The notes under the pieces were generated by a model. That model made no database searches. It had not been told where the DNA came from and worked only from the letters and a program-made list of their open reading frames with translations. A DNA stretch of 64,000 nt from Tessaracoccus oleiagri (lineage in GTDB: Bacteria > Actinomycetota > Actinomycetes > Propionibacteriales > Propionibacteriaceae), in the NCBI RefSeq assembly GCF_900103275.1, contig NZ_FNGP01000001.1, positions 930,001 through 994,000 of the forward strand, in the 5' to 3' direction. Below are positions 18,544 to 27,736 of the stretch, one piece after another. Position numbers and translations under genes: made by a program. Each line of letters opens with the position of its first letter. The stretch's first letter is position 1.

Positions 18544-19575
18544 ATGAAGTTCAGCATCAGGACCGCAGCGGTCCTCGGCGCGTTCACGCTCGCGCTGGGC
18601 GCCTGCACCACCGGCGCCCCGGAGACGTCCCCGACGGGCGCCGCGGACCCCACCGAGAGCACCAGCGAGGCGACCGGCGGAGAGAGCACCCCCGCGGAGG
18701 GAGGTGGCGGAACGATCGCCTTCGTCCAGGGCGTGCAGGGCGACGAGTTCTACATCACCATGGAGTGCGGCATCCTCTCGGAGGCCGAGAAGCTCGGCTA
18801 CACGGTCGAGACGCAGGGTCCGACGAAGTTCGACCCAACCCTGCAGCAGCCCATCATCGACTCGGTGGTCGCCTCCTCGCCTGACGCGCTCCTCGTGGCG
18901 CCGACGGACGTGACCGCGATGCAGCGCCCGCTCGAGCGGGCGGCCGAGTCGGGCATCAAGGTCGTGCTCGTGGACACGACGGTGGAGGACCCCTCCTTCG
19001 CCGTGACCGGCATCGCCTCCGACAACATCGGCGGCGGCGCCGCCGCGTTCGACGCCATCAAGGAGTTGAAGCCCGAGGGCGGCAAGGTGCTCGTCATCAG
19101 CACCGATCCCGGCGTCTCCACCCTCGACGCCCGCGTGAAGGGCTTCGAGGAAGCGGTGGCGGAGGACTCGGCGTTCGAGTACGTGGGCGTCCAGTACAGC
19201 CACAACGACCCGGCGACCGCGGCGAACCTCGTCTCGGCCGCACTCCAGAAGGATCCCGACATCGTCGGCATCTTCGCCGCGAACCTGTTCGCGGCCGAGG
19301 GCTCCGCGACGGGCATCCGCCAGGCCGGCGCGACGGACGTCGCCGTCATCGGCTTCGACGCCGGGCCCAACCAGGTCGAGGCGCTGAAGGCGGGCACCGT
19401 GCAGGCGCTCGTGGCGCAGCAGCCGTTCGAGATCGGCGTGATGGGCGTCCAGGCCGCCGACAAGGCGCTTAAGGGCGAGGAGAAGCAGGAGGACATCCAG
19501 ACCGACTTCACCATCATCACCATGGACAACCTCGAGGGCGAAGGCGGGGAGGCGGTCTACAAGTCCAGCTGCTGA
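18544..19575 (+). CDS. Sugar ABC transporter substrate-binding lipoprotein (FrcB/RbsB family)
   Basis: A 343-residue exported lipoprotein. It has a basic N terminus, a hydrophobic core and lipobox LGAC (Cys at about residue 20), then a Ser/Thr/Glu/Gly-rich linker of about 35 residues and a type I periplasmic-binding fold (IAFVQGVQGDEFY onward). Pentose, ketose or pentitol as ligand is inferred from the adjacent dehydrogenases and xylulokinase-like gene. AAAGGAG precedes the ATG. Its end overlaps the convergent kinase by 19 bases. Confidence 0.9.
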   Translation: MKFSIRTAAVLGAFTLALGACTTGAPETSPTGAADPTESTSEATGGESTPAEGGGGTIAFVQGVQGDEFYITMECGILSEAEKLGYTVETQGPTKFDPTLQQPIIDSVVASSPDALLVAPTDVTAMQRPLERAAESGIKVVLVDTTVEDPSFAVTGIASDNIGGGAAAFDAIKELKPEGGKVLVISTDPGVSTLDARVKGFEEAVAEDSAFEYVGVQYSHNDPATAANLVSAALQKDPDIVGIFAANLFAAEGSATGIRQAGATDVAVIGFDAGPNQVEALKAGTVQALVAQQPFEIGVMGVQAADKALKGEEKQEDIQTDFTIITMDNLEGEGGEAVYKSSC

Positions 19576-20960
19576 GCAGCGAGGCCACTGAACCGGTGAC
19601 GCCGGTCGACCAGGGCTGGATCCCGATGCGGTTCGATGATCTCCCTCTCCCGGGGGACGGACCAGTCGGGGTCCAGCCCTGCCGCGTGGAAGCCGAGCCG
19701 CGCGGCCCCGAGGGCGGTGGCGTCGGCGACGGTCGAACGCCGCGCCGGGAGGCCGACGGCGTCGCACAGCAACTGCCGCATGCGCGCGTCGCGGGTGCCG
19801 CCGCCGGAGAGGCGCAGCGACGTGGGGCGCTCCGGGAGGGCCGCGATCGCGTCGGCCACCTGGAAGGCGACCGCCTCCAGCGCGGCGCGCAACAGGTCGG
19901 CGCGGGTGGTACCGAGGCCGAGGCCGTGCCAGCCCGCGGCGTCACCGGCCCAGAGCCGGGGTAGCCGGTCGGGCGAGAACCATGGCTGGAACGCCACCCG
20001 CGACCCGGGGGCGGGCTGCTCGTCGAGGCTCGCGTAGACCTCGTCCCATTCCGCGCGCAGCAGGGCACGCACCTGGCCGAGCGCGAGGCCCCCGTTCTGG
20101 GGCGCCACCATCGAGTACCACCCTCCGTCGGCGCGGGCGAAGGTGTGGCAGGTGGGCGTCTCGGCGGGGCGTGCCTCGTCGGTCTCCATGCAGACCTGGA
20201 TGCCGGTGCCCAGGTTGACCAGCGCCTCGCCGGGCTGCAGCCGGGTGGCGAGGAGCGTGGCCGCGGTGTCGCCGCAGCCCACCGAGACGGGGAGCCCGCC
20301 GGGCAGCGGGCCGAACGGCCGCGACTCCAGCGCGGTGCCGGAGGGCAGGGCCTCCGGCAACAGGTCGGTCCGGATGCCGACGGCGCGGGCGAGTTCCGCG
20401 TGCCATCGCCCACCGGGCACGTCCCAGACCAGGGTGGCTGAGGCGTCGGAGGGATCGGTGACGAGCGGCCCGGTGGCGAGCTGTGCGCGGACCCAATCCT
20501 TGGGGGAGCAGGCGTACTCGGCCCGCTCCATCGTCGCGGGCTCGTGGCTCCCGAGCCAGGCGAGCAGCGGCCCGAACATCCCCGGCGCGAGGGGGTTGGC
20601 GAGGGAGGCGCGGACGGTGGCGGGCAGGCCGCGCCACAGCTCCAGCTCCGCCATGGCGCGCGAGTCGGGCCACAGCATGGCGGGGCGCAGCGCGACGCGG
20701 CCGGCCCCGAGCACGACGCCGTGCATCTGCCCGTCCAGACCCACGCCGACGACGTCGTCCTCGGCGCCGTCGAGCACCTCCGAGAGCCCCGACTCCAGCG
20801 CGCGCGCCCACTCGGCCGGGTCGGTCTCCGCCCAACCCTGGTGGGGGGAGCGGACCGGGTAATCGACGCTGGTGGAGCGCAGCATGGTGCCGTCGCGGGC
20901 GACGAGCGCGATCTTCGCGCTGCTGGTCCCGAGGTCGATCGCGCAGACCGTTGCGCCCAT
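19557..20960 (-). CDS. FGGY-family kinase, xylulokinase-like
   Basis: A 467-residue sugar kinase beginning with AIDLGTSSAKIALV (phosphate-binding loop). GVGLDGQMHGVVL is the signature typical of xylulokinases, and a GCGDTAATLL/NLGTGIQ adenosine-site region follows. The predicted step is D-xylulose (or a related ketopentose) to its 5-phosphate. The start at 20960 (MGATVCAID) has GGAGAGG upstream; an earlier in-frame start at 20996 is less likely. It is divergent from the main polyol operon and convergent with the binding-protein gene, so it can serve both. Confidence 0.85.
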   Translation of the reverse strand: MGATVCAIDLGTSSAKIALVARDGTMLRSTSVDYPVRSPHQGWAETDPAEWARALESGLSEVLDGAEDDVVGVGLDGQMHGVVLGAGRVALRPAMLWPDSRAMAELELWRGLPATVRASLANPLAPGMFGPLLAWLGSHEPATMERAEYACSPKDWVRAQLATGPLVTDPSDASATLVWDVPGGRWHAELARAVGIRTDLLPEALPSGTALESRPFGPLPGGLPVSVGCGDTAATLLATRLQPGEALVNLGTGIQVCMETDEARPAETPTCHTFARADGGWYSMVAPQNGGLALGQVRALLRAEWDEVYASLDEQPAPGSRVAFQPWFSPDRLPRLWAGDAAGWHGLGLGTTRADLLRAALEAVAFQVADAIAALPERPTSLRLSGGGTRDARMRQLLCDAVGLPARRSTVADATALGAARLGFHAAGLDPDWSVPREREIIEPHRDPALVDRRHRFSGLAAQQLDL

Positions 20961-21039
20961 CCGAAGTCCTCTCCGCGTGCCGCCGGGCCTCGCCACGGTG
21001 GCAATTCCGGCAAAAGGCTTGACAATGATCCGGCAGGAA

Positions 21040-21053
21040 TGACAACGTTAGCA
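21040..21053. promoter_or_regulatory. LacI-type operator-like site 3
   Basis: TGACAACGTTAGCA lies between the divergent xylulokinase-like and PfkB genes, 46 bases before the PfkB start. A TTGACA at 21019-21024 lies just upstream. The 12-base string AATGACAACGTT here is identical to that at 16505, linking the two loci to one regulator. Confidence 0.6.
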
Positions 21054-21098
21054 CAGCGAGACATAACAGCAGGCAGAACCCACAGGGAGGTGGCGAAA

Positions 21099-22034
21099 GT
21101 GCTTGTCGTGTGCATGAACCCGACGATGGATCGGCAGGTCTTCCTCCCCGAGCTCCGGCCGGGTTCCGTCTCCCGCGCCACCCGCAACCGCCGCCTCGCC
21201 GGCGGCAAGCCGGTCGACGTGCTGCGGGCGATGGCGGCCCACGAATTCCGCCCCACGCTGCTCGTCGTGCTGCCCGAGCACAACGAGGGTTATCTCGAGC
21301 TCCTGCGCGAGGAGGGGCTCGACGCGGAGACCCACGAGGTGCCGGGGCACCTGCGGGAAACCATCATCTGCTACGAGGACTCCGGCCGCTCCACGGTCAT
21401 CAACGGCCAGGGCCAGCCGATGACCGACGCCACTTGGCAGCCGTTGCGCGATGCGCTGGTCCGCAGGGCCGCCGACGAGGACTGGGTCGTGCTGTCGGGC
21501 AGCTTCCCTCCCGGTGTCTCCGCCGACCAGGTGGCACGCCTCGTCGCCGACCTCCGGGCCGCCGGTGCCAAGGTGGCGCTCGACACCGGCCCCGCCTGGC
21601 TCGCCGCCGCACTGCCCGCGGGACCGGACCTCATCACCCCCAACCTCGCCGAGGCACAGCAGGCGCTCTCGGCCCAGCACAGCGTCGAGGCGGTCGAGTT
21701 CGGCCACGGCGCCCTCGACGAGGCGCTCACCACCGCCCGGGAACTCGCCGCGCGCGGTGTCCGGTACGTCGTCGTGACCGTTGGCTCCGCCGGCGCTGCC
21801 TGGGCCACCCCCGACGCGTCGGGAACCTGCGCCAGCCTCGAGGTGGAGACGGTGAACCCGATCGGCGCCGGTGACGCCTTCCTCGGCGGGTTGCTCGCCA
21901 CCCTGGCGGGGGGCGACGACTTCGCCGAGGCCGTGGCGATGGGCACCGCCACCGCTGCCTCCGCGGTGCTCCAGTGGATCCCCGGGCGTGCCGACGCCGC
22001 ACAGGTCCGCGAGTTCAGGGAGCGGCTCCGGTGA
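21099..22034 (+). CDS. PfkB-family kinase (1-phosphofructokinase/tagatose-6-phosphate kinase type)
   Basis: A 311-residue kinase with the N-terminal CMNPTMDR element typical of 1-phosphofructokinase-type PfkB proteins, GGKPVDVLRA (a variant of GGKGxNVA), and the catalytic GAGDAFLGG near residue 257. It would phosphorylate a ketose phosphate to a bisphosphate, or a ketose directly. I start at the GTG 21099 because GGAGG lies 9 bases upstream; GTG 21090 has no spacing. First gene of a long operon that ends with a class II aldolase. Confidence 0.82.
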   Translation: MLVVCMNPTMDRQVFLPELRPGSVSRATRNRRLAGGKPVDVLRAMAAHEFRPTLLVVLPEHNEGYLELLREEGLDAETHEVPGHLRETIICYEDSGRSTVINGQGQPMTDATWQPLRDALVRRAADEDWVVLSGSFPPGVSADQVARLVADLRAAGAKVALDTGPAWLAAALPAGPDLITPNLAEAQQALSAQHSVEAVEFGHGALDEALTTARELAARGVRYVVVTVGSAGAAWATPDASGTCASLEVETVNPIGAGDAFLGGLLATLAGGDDFAEAVAMGTATAASAVLQWIPGRADAAQVREFRERLR

Positions 22035-23041
22035 TGTCCCAACGCATGCCCCGACCCACCCTGCGCGCCGTGGCCGACGCCACCGGCTTCAGCCCCTCCA
22101 CGGTCTCCCGCGCGCTGCGCAACGACCCCCGAGTGGTGCCGGCCACCCGCGAGCAGATCACCGCCACGGCCGAGCGGCTCGGCTTCACGCAGAACGCGCT
22201 CGCCAGCTCCCTGCGCACGGGCGTGAAGCTGTCCCTCGTCGGCCTCCTCATCCCCGACGTGGCCGACCCCTTCTTCGGCGCCGTCGCCGCCGGGGTGCAG
22301 GCGGCGGCGAGCAGCCAGCGGCTCGAGGTGCTGATCGGCTGCCACAACAACCACCCCGAGGAGCAGGACCGCCTCGTGCGGCAGATGGTGAGCCACCGGG
22401 TGCCCGCGCTCATCGTCGTCCCGGCGCCGGGCCCGGTCCCCATCCAGCTGAGCACCGAGGCCCAGTTCGGGACGACGGTGGTGTCCGTCGACCGCCCCGC
22501 CCCCCACCTCGGCTGCGACTCCGTCACCACCGACAACGAGGAGGGCGCGCGGGCGCTCACCCTGTCGCTGTTGGAACGCGGCCACGAGCGCTTCGCCGTG
22601 GTCAGCCTCGACACGGAGATCTGGACGCAGAGCGTGCGCCTGCAGGCCGTGGTCGACACGCTCGCCGAGGCCGGCATCACGCTGGACCCGGGGGCAGTGG
22701 CCCGCGCCGACGAGTCGGGCACCATCCCCACCGAGGCGCTCGACGAGATGCTGCGCACCCAGCGGCCCACCGCGGTGATCGGGCTCAGCGTCCGGCCCCT
22801 CGTGCAGGTCGTCGACGCCAGCCATCGCCTGGGTCTCGACCTGGAGCTCGCGTCGTTCGACGGCCACCCGCTCTTCGACCTCCTCGACGCCCGCATCCAC
22901 TGCGTGGAGCAGAGCGCCGACGCGCTGGGCCGCGCCGCCGTCGACCTGCTCATCCAGCCGCGCGCCGAGGGCGAGTCCCCACGCCAGGTGGTTCTGACCG
23001 TGGGCGAGCTCGTCGTGCGGGGAAGGCGGGCCGGGCGATGA
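22034..23041 (+). CDS. LacI-family transcriptional regulator
   Basis: A 335-residue repressor-type protein with the helix-turn-helix TLRAVADATGFSPSTVSRAL (about residues 9-28), the hinge region near 55-65 and a sugar-binding periplasmic-like domain (GLLIPDVADPFFGAV). It sits inside the operon it probably controls, and three related operator-like sites at 16462, 16505 and 21040 are the natural targets. The start overlaps the PfkB stop (GTGATG; 22031 is an alternative start). It overlaps the next kinase gene by four bases. Confidence 0.9.
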   Translation: MSQRMPRPTLRAVADATGFSPSTVSRALRNDPRVVPATREQITATAERLGFTQNALASSLRTGVKLSLVGLLIPDVADPFFGAVAAGVQAAASSQRLEVLIGCHNNHPEEQDRLVRQMVSHRVPALIVVPAPGPVPIQLSTEAQFGTTVVSVDRPAPHLGCDSVTTDNEEGARALTLSLLERGHERFAVVSLDTEIWTQSVRLQAVVDTLAEAGITLDPGAVARADESGTIPTEALDEMLRTQRPTAVIGLSVRPLVQVVDASHRLGLDLELASFDGHPLFDLLDARIHCVEQSADALGRAAVDLLIQPRAEGESPRQVVLTVGELVVRGRRAGR

Positions 23042-24372
23042 CGGACCTCCTCCTCCTCGGGATCGACATCGGGACGAGCCGCGTCAAGGCGGGACTCGTG
23101 TCGCCGGAGTTCGAGCTCCTGGCGGTCGAGTCACTCCCCACGCCCTGGCGCGGCACCTCCGACGGCCCCGTCGTGGACCCCGCGGAGCTCGGTACCCTGG
23201 CCCTGGAGGCCGCGTCGCGTTGCGCCGATCGCGCCGCCGCCGACGGCCACCGGATCGTCGCCATCGGCACCACCGGCATGGCCGAGACCGGGGCGCTCCT
23301 CGACCGGGACCGCAACCCGATCGCGCCCGGGTACGCCTGGCACCACACCCTCGGCGACGCCGACCGCGTCCAGGAGGCGCTCGGCCGCGAGCGGTTCATG
23401 ACCGCCACCGGGCACGGCTGCGACCTCGCGCCCAGCATCGTGAAGCTCGACCACCTCCGCGCGCAGGGCCACGTCTTCCGGCCCGGCCAGCGTTGGCTCA
23501 ACATGCCCGAGTACGTCACCTGGCGGCTCACCGGCCGGGAGGCCAGCGAGCTCTCGCTCAGCGGGCGGACCGGGCTCTTCGAGCTCCGCGCCCGCCGCTG
23601 GTGGGCCGACGGGCTCGAGTTCCTGGGCGCAGGGGAGTGGTTGTTCCCCGGCGAGCCGCTGCCGGCGGGGACGCCGCTGGGGACCGTCGGCGACGGGGCG
23701 CCCGCCTCCCTGAGGGGCGCCGTCGTCACCACCGTCGGCCACGACCATCCGGTAGCGGCGCTGTCGATCGGCCAGTACCGCACCGGATCGCTCTGCCTCT
23801 CGCTCGGCACGTCGGAGGCGCAGATCCGCGTCGTCGAACCGAGCCTGTCGGAGGCGGAGGTGCTGCGCCTCGTCGAACTGGGCGCCACCGTCGACTGGCA
23901 CCCGCTGGGCGACCGGTGGTACGTGCTGTCGACCCTCCCCACGGGGCTGACCCTCGAGCGGCTCGCCCGCCTCGTCGGCTGCCCCACCACCGAGGACCGA
24001 CTCGCGCTGAGCCGCGAGGCGATGGACGCCGCCCCGGCCGTCGGCGCACGGCTCGCGGACGTGACACTGGACGGCTTCTCGATCGTCGGGGTCACCTCCG
24101 GCGACGACCGGCCGTCCCTCTGGCGCCAGGCAGTGGAACAGCTCCTGGCCGACTCGAAGTCCATGACCGATGACATCTCACGCGTCATCGGCCCACCCAC
24201 CGGGTCCGCCATCCTCGGCGGCTGGACCCACGATCCACTGATCCGGCGCGAACGCGAGCGCCTGGACCAGCGTCCCAGGACCGGGACACCGGACGAGCCG
24301 GGAATCGTCGGGGCTGCCATGGCGGCGGCCAAGGCGGCGGGCCTGCCCCACCCGTTCGTCGACACACCCTGA
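23038..24372 (+). CDS. FGGY-family carbohydrate kinase
   Basis: A 444-residue kinase with GIDIGTSRVKAGLVS at the N terminus, VAIGTTGMAETG, the substrate-side GHDHPVAAL and SLSLGTSEAQIRV for ATP binding. It is distinct from the xylulokinase-like protein at 19557; the usual D-G-Q/M-H signature is replaced by TTGMAET, so another ketose is likely. It is coupled by ATGA overlap to the LacI gene. Acting ahead of the PfkB kinase and aldolase is plausible but inferred. Confidence 0.82.
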   Translation: MTDLLLLGIDIGTSRVKAGLVSPEFELLAVESLPTPWRGTSDGPVVDPAELGTLALEAASRCADRAAADGHRIVAIGTTGMAETGALLDRDRNPIAPGYAWHHTLGDADRVQEALGRERFMTATGHGCDLAPSIVKLDHLRAQGHVFRPGQRWLNMPEYVTWRLTGREASELSLSGRTGLFELRARRWWADGLEFLGAGEWLFPGEPLPAGTPLGTVGDGAPASLRGAVVTTVGHDHPVAALSIGQYRTGSLCLSLGTSEAQIRVVEPSLSEAEVLRLVELGATVDWHPLGDRWYVLSTLPTGLTLERLARLVGCPTTEDRLALSREAMDAAPAVGARLADVTLDGFSIVGVTSGDDRPSLWRQAVEQLLADSKSMTDDISRVIGPPTGSAILGGWTHDPLIRRERERLDQRPRTGTPDEPGIVGAAMAAAKAAGLPHPFVDTP

Positions 24373-24434
24373 CAGGGTCGGCGCATCTCCCGTGCGCCGG
24401 CGAGTCGTTCACAAGGTACAAAGGAGTTACCAAG

Positions 24435-25820
24435 ATGCAACGCATACATCGCAGGAAGAGCTTCTGGACGACGCTGGGCGTCGCAGCGCTCGCCACGACG
24501 CTGGCCGCGTGTTCCGGGGCGGGCTCCCCGTCGGACACCGCGTCCCCGGGCGCCGGCGGCACCGACGGCGGGGACGGGGGCGGCAGCCTCAACATCCTCA
24601 TGGTGGGCAACCCCCAGATGACCGACCTCGAGGGCCTCGCGCCCGACTTCGAGGAGGAGTCCGGCATCGACCTGAACATCACCATCCTCCCCGAGAACGA
24701 ACTGCGTGACCGCGTCGCGCAGGACGTGTCGACGGGTGCCGGCCAGTACGACGTCGTCACCATCGGCGCCTACGAGGGGTCGGTCTGGACCGCCAACGAC
24801 TGGCTGCACAACCTGCAGGACATGGCGGAGCAGGACGAGGACTTCGACGTGGACGACCTGATGCCGGCCATGAAGGGCGTCCTGTCCAAGGACGACGACC
24901 TCTACGCCATCCCGTTCTACGGCGAGTCGGCCTTCACCATGTACCGCAAGGACATCTTCGACGAGCACGGCCTGACGATGCCCGACGAGCCCACTTGGGA
25001 GGACATCGAGCAGCTCGCTGCGCAGATCAAGGAGGCCGAGCCGGAGATGACGCCGGTCTGCATGCGCGGCCTGCCCGGCTGGGGCGAGAACATGGCCGTC
25101 GTCGGATCGATGCTCAACGCCTTCGGCGGCGGCTTCTTCAACGCCGACTGGGAGAACATGATCAACTCCCCGGAGACCACCGAGGCGGTCCAGTTCTACG
25201 TCGACCTGGTGAAGAACTACGGCGAGGAGGGCGCAACGAACGCCGGCTTCACCGAGTGCCTGAACATCTTCAGCCAGGGCGAGGCGGCCATGTGGTTCGA
25301 CGCGACCAGCGCGGCCAACAGCGTCGAGTCGCCCACCTCGTCGACCGTCGTCGGCAAGGTCGGCTACGCCGACGCCCCGCGCCAGGAGGCCCGCTCCGGC
25401 TGGGTCTGGGCGTGGGCCTGGGGCGTGCCGAAGACCACGAAGAACCTCGACGCGGCGTGGGAGTTCATCTCCTGGGCCTCCGGCAAGGAGTATGAACAGA
25501 AGGTCGGCGAGGAACTCGGCTGGACCCGCGTGCCCGACGGCAAGCGGCTCTCCACGTTCGAGATCCCCGAGTACCAGGAGGCCACCGAGGCCTACCGCGA
25601 CAAGATGCTCGCCGCCATCGAGCAGTCCGACCCGAACGACTGCGGCACCTACCCCCGCCCCGCGCCCGGCTGCCAGTACCTCGCGATCCCCGAGTTCGCG
25701 GACCTCGGCACCCGCATGGGCCAGGAGGTCAGCGCCGCGCTGGCTGGGCAGAAGTCCGTCGAGGACGCACTGCAGGCCTCCTACGAGTACGGCGAGACGG
25801 CGGCGGAACGCCACCGCTGA
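24435..25820 (+). CDS. Polyol ABC transporter substrate-binding lipoprotein (SmoE/MtlE-like)
   Basis: A 461-residue exported lipoprotein with lipobox LAAC (Cys about residue 26), a Gly/Asp-rich linker, then a family 1 binding fold. VCMRGLPGWGENMAVVGSM and the surrounding pattern are close to sorbitol/mannitol-binding proteins of the SmoE type. It feeds the two permeases that follow. AAGGAG precedes the ATG by 8 bases. A strong hairpin directly after the gene should keep its transcript level above that of the permeases. Confidence 0.88.
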   Translation: MQRIHRRKSFWTTLGVAALATTLAACSGAGSPSDTASPGAGGTDGGDGGGSLNILMVGNPQMTDLEGLAPDFEEESGIDLNITILPENELRDRVAQDVSTGAGQYDVVTIGAYEGSVWTANDWLHNLQDMAEQDEDFDVDDLMPAMKGVLSKDDDLYAIPFYGESAFTMYRKDIFDEHGLTMPDEPTWEDIEQLAAQIKEAEPEMTPVCMRGLPGWGENMAVVGSMLNAFGGGFFNADWENMINSPETTEAVQFYVDLVKNYGEEGATNAGFTECLNIFSQGEAAMWFDATSAANSVESPTSSTVVGKVGYADAPRQEARSGWVWAWAWGVPKTTKNLDAAWEFISWASGKEYEQKVGEELGWTRVPDGKRLSTFEIPEYQEATEAYRDKMLAAIEQSDPNDCGTYPRPAPGCQYLAIPEFADLGTRMGQEVSAALAGQKSVEDALQASYEYGETAAERHR

Positions 25821-25834
25821 CGCCCGTCCACCTC

Positions 25835-25867
25835 GCCCCGGGGGCGGCACGCCGCCGCCCCCGGGGC
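25835..25867 (+). terminator. Intra-operon GC hairpin after the binding-protein gene
   Basis: A perfect 14-bp stem (25835-25848 with 25854-25867) and 5-base loop, lying between the binding-protein and permease genes without a T-tract. It probably acts as a partial terminator or 3' stabiliser rather than a full stop, since the permease genes have no other clear promoter. Confidence 0.6.
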
Positions 25868-25890
25868 AACCCCACAGTTAGGAGGCCCTC

Positions 25891-26844
25891 GTGAGCGCCA
25901 CGACCGAACACGCCGAGGCGAACGCGATCCGCGTGGCCAAGAGCCGCAACGCGAAGCGCTGGCGGCCCTTGCTCCCTGCGGTGATCTTCCTCGTCGTGAT
26001 GACCCAGATCCCGTTCCTCGTCACGATCATCATCTCCTTCACCAGCTGGAACATCATGTACCCGAACGACACCGCGTTCGGGACCCTCCGGAACTACGAG
26101 GCGGTCCTCAACGACCGCCTCATGATCGCCGCCATGGGCAACACCGTCGTCATGGTGGTCGCCACCGTGCTTGCGTGCCTGCTCCTCGGGCTGGTCCTCG
26201 CGCTGCTCCTCAACCGGCGCTTCTTCGGCCGGGGCGTCGTGCGTACCATGCTGATCACCCCGTTCCTGATCATGCCGATGGCGTCCTCGCTCATCTGGAA
26301 GCACCTCATCTACAACCCGCAGTACGGCATGCTGCGCAGCATCCGCGTCTGGCTCGACGACATCGGCATCAGCCTGCCCTTCGTCAACATGACCAGCGAC
26401 TACCCGATGCTGTCGATCATCGTGGTGCTGGTGTGGACGTGGACCCCGTTCATGTTCCTCATCCTGCTGGCCGGGCTGCAGTCCCAGGACCCCGAGGTGC
26501 TCGAGGCCGCGGACGTCGACGGCGCCAGCAACTGGGCCAAGCTCCGCTACATGACGCTGCCGCTGCTGCGGCCCTACATCGAGCTCTGCATCGTGCTCGG
26601 CGTCATCTACCTCCTGAACACCTACGACCAGGTGTTCACGATCACCCAGGGCGGCCCCGGCACCGCGACGACCAACCTGCCCTACGCCATTTACCTCACG
26701 GCCTTCCGCGGTTACGACTACGGCGAGGCCTCGGCCGCCGGCGTCCTCGTCGTGATCGCGAGCATCATCATCGCTGGCTTCGGCCTGAAGCTGATCTCCT
26801 CGCTGGCCGACGACACCATCGCACCGAAGGAGGCAGCCCGATGA
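25891..26844 (+). CDS. Polyol ABC transporter permease (SmoF/MtlF-like)
   Basis: A 317-residue permease with six hydrophobic helices and the EAA loop EAADVDGASNWAKLRYMTLP (about residues 208-227), where the ATPase docks. The N-terminal RWRPLLPAVIFLVVMTQIPFL resembles sorbitol/mannitol permeases. TTAGGAGG lies upstream of the GTG start. The next permease overlaps its stop by four bases. Confidence 0.9.
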   Translation: MSATTEHAEANAIRVAKSRNAKRWRPLLPAVIFLVVMTQIPFLVTIIISFTSWNIMYPNDTAFGTLRNYEAVLNDRLMIAAMGNTVVMVVATVLACLLLGLVLALLLNRRFFGRGVVRTMLITPFLIMPMASSLIWKHLIYNPQYGMLRSIRVWLDDIGISLPFVNMTSDYPMLSIIVVLVWTWTPFMFLILLAGLQSQDPEVLEAADVDGASNWAKLRYMTLPLLRPYIELCIVLGVIYLLNTYDQVFTITQGGPGTATTNLPYAIYLTAFRGYDYGEASAAGVLVVIASIIIAGFGLKLISSLADDTIAPKEAAR

Positions 26845-27710
26845 GCACCACCGCCGCCACCCGCGAGCGGGCCGCGGACACCAGGGCCCGGCAGCCCGGG
26901 CACAGCCGCTGGGGCTGGCTCCTCTCGCTGCTCGCCTGGGTCCTGGGGATCCTCTTCATCCTGCCCGTGGCCTGGACCGTGTACGTGTCGTTCCACCAGG
27001 AGGTCGACGCGGCCGTGTCGCCCCCGGACTTCCTCGCACCCCTGACCACCGACCAGTACGAGAAGGTCTTCGGCAGCCGGGCGAGGCCGGCGCTGATCAA
27101 CTCGCTGATGGCCGCCGGCTTCTCGACGCTGTTCGTGATCGCGCTCGCCGTGCCCGCCGCCTACGCCACCGGTGTGAAGCCGATCCGGCAGGCGCGGGGC
27201 GTCCTCCAGTGGATCCTGTCGACGAAGTTCCTGCCGCTGATCGCCGCGCTGGTCCCCGTCTACGTCGTCTTCCAGCGGCTCGGGCTGCTCGACAACATCT
27301 GGGCGCTGGTCGTCTTCTACACCGGCATGAACCTGCCCATCGCGATCTGGATGATGCACTCGTTCCTGAAGGAGATCCCGAAGGACATCATGTCGGCCGC
27401 GGAGGTGGACGGGGCGTCGCTGTGGCGGATCCTCACGTCGATCGTGCTGCCGCTGGCCATGCCCGGCATCGCCGCGACGGGGCTGATCTGCTTCATCCTC
27501 GCCTGGAACGAGTTCATGTTCGCCCTCAACCTCACCGCGACGGTGGCCGGCACGTCGTCGGTGTACCTGGTGAGCTTCATCACCTCCGAGGGCCTGTTCA
27601 TCGCCCAGCTGTCCGCCGCGGCGCTCGTCGTGTCCATCCCGGTGGTCATCGCGGGCTGGGTGGCGCAGGACAAGCTCGTCCAGGGCCTGTCGCTGGGCGC
27701 CGTCAAGTGA
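26841..27710 (+). CDS. Polyol ABC transporter permease (SmoG/MtlG-like)
   Basis: A 289-residue permease with six hydrophobic helices (first about residues 27-47). The EAA loop SAAEVDGASLWRILTSIVLP and the WILSTKFLPLIAALVPVYV element are typical of the second permease of sorbitol/mannitol importers. It starts on an ATG that overlaps the previous stop. No ATPase gene follows in this operon, so a shared MsiK-type ATPase encoded elsewhere is probably used. Confidence 0.9.
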   Translation: MSTTAATRERAADTRARQPGHSRWGWLLSLLAWVLGILFILPVAWTVYVSFHQEVDAAVSPPDFLAPLTTDQYEKVFGSRARPALINSLMAAGFSTLFVIALAVPAAYATGVKPIRQARGVLQWILSTKFLPLIAALVPVYVVFQRLGLLDNIWALVVFYTGMNLPIAIWMMHSFLKEIPKDIMSAAEVDGASLWRILTSIVLPLAMPGIAATGLICFILAWNEFMFALNLTATVAGTSSVYLVSFITSEGLFIAQLSAAALVVSIPVVIAGWVAQDKLVQGLSLGAVK

Positions 27711-27736
27711 CGTCAAAGTAGAGAGAAGGTCAATCC

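Noticed and set aside
22950-25850. A 966-codon open frame on the minus strand opposite the FGGY kinase and binding-protein genes
   Set aside because: Composition is that of a GC-driven antisense frame, and both genes beneath it have clear motifs.
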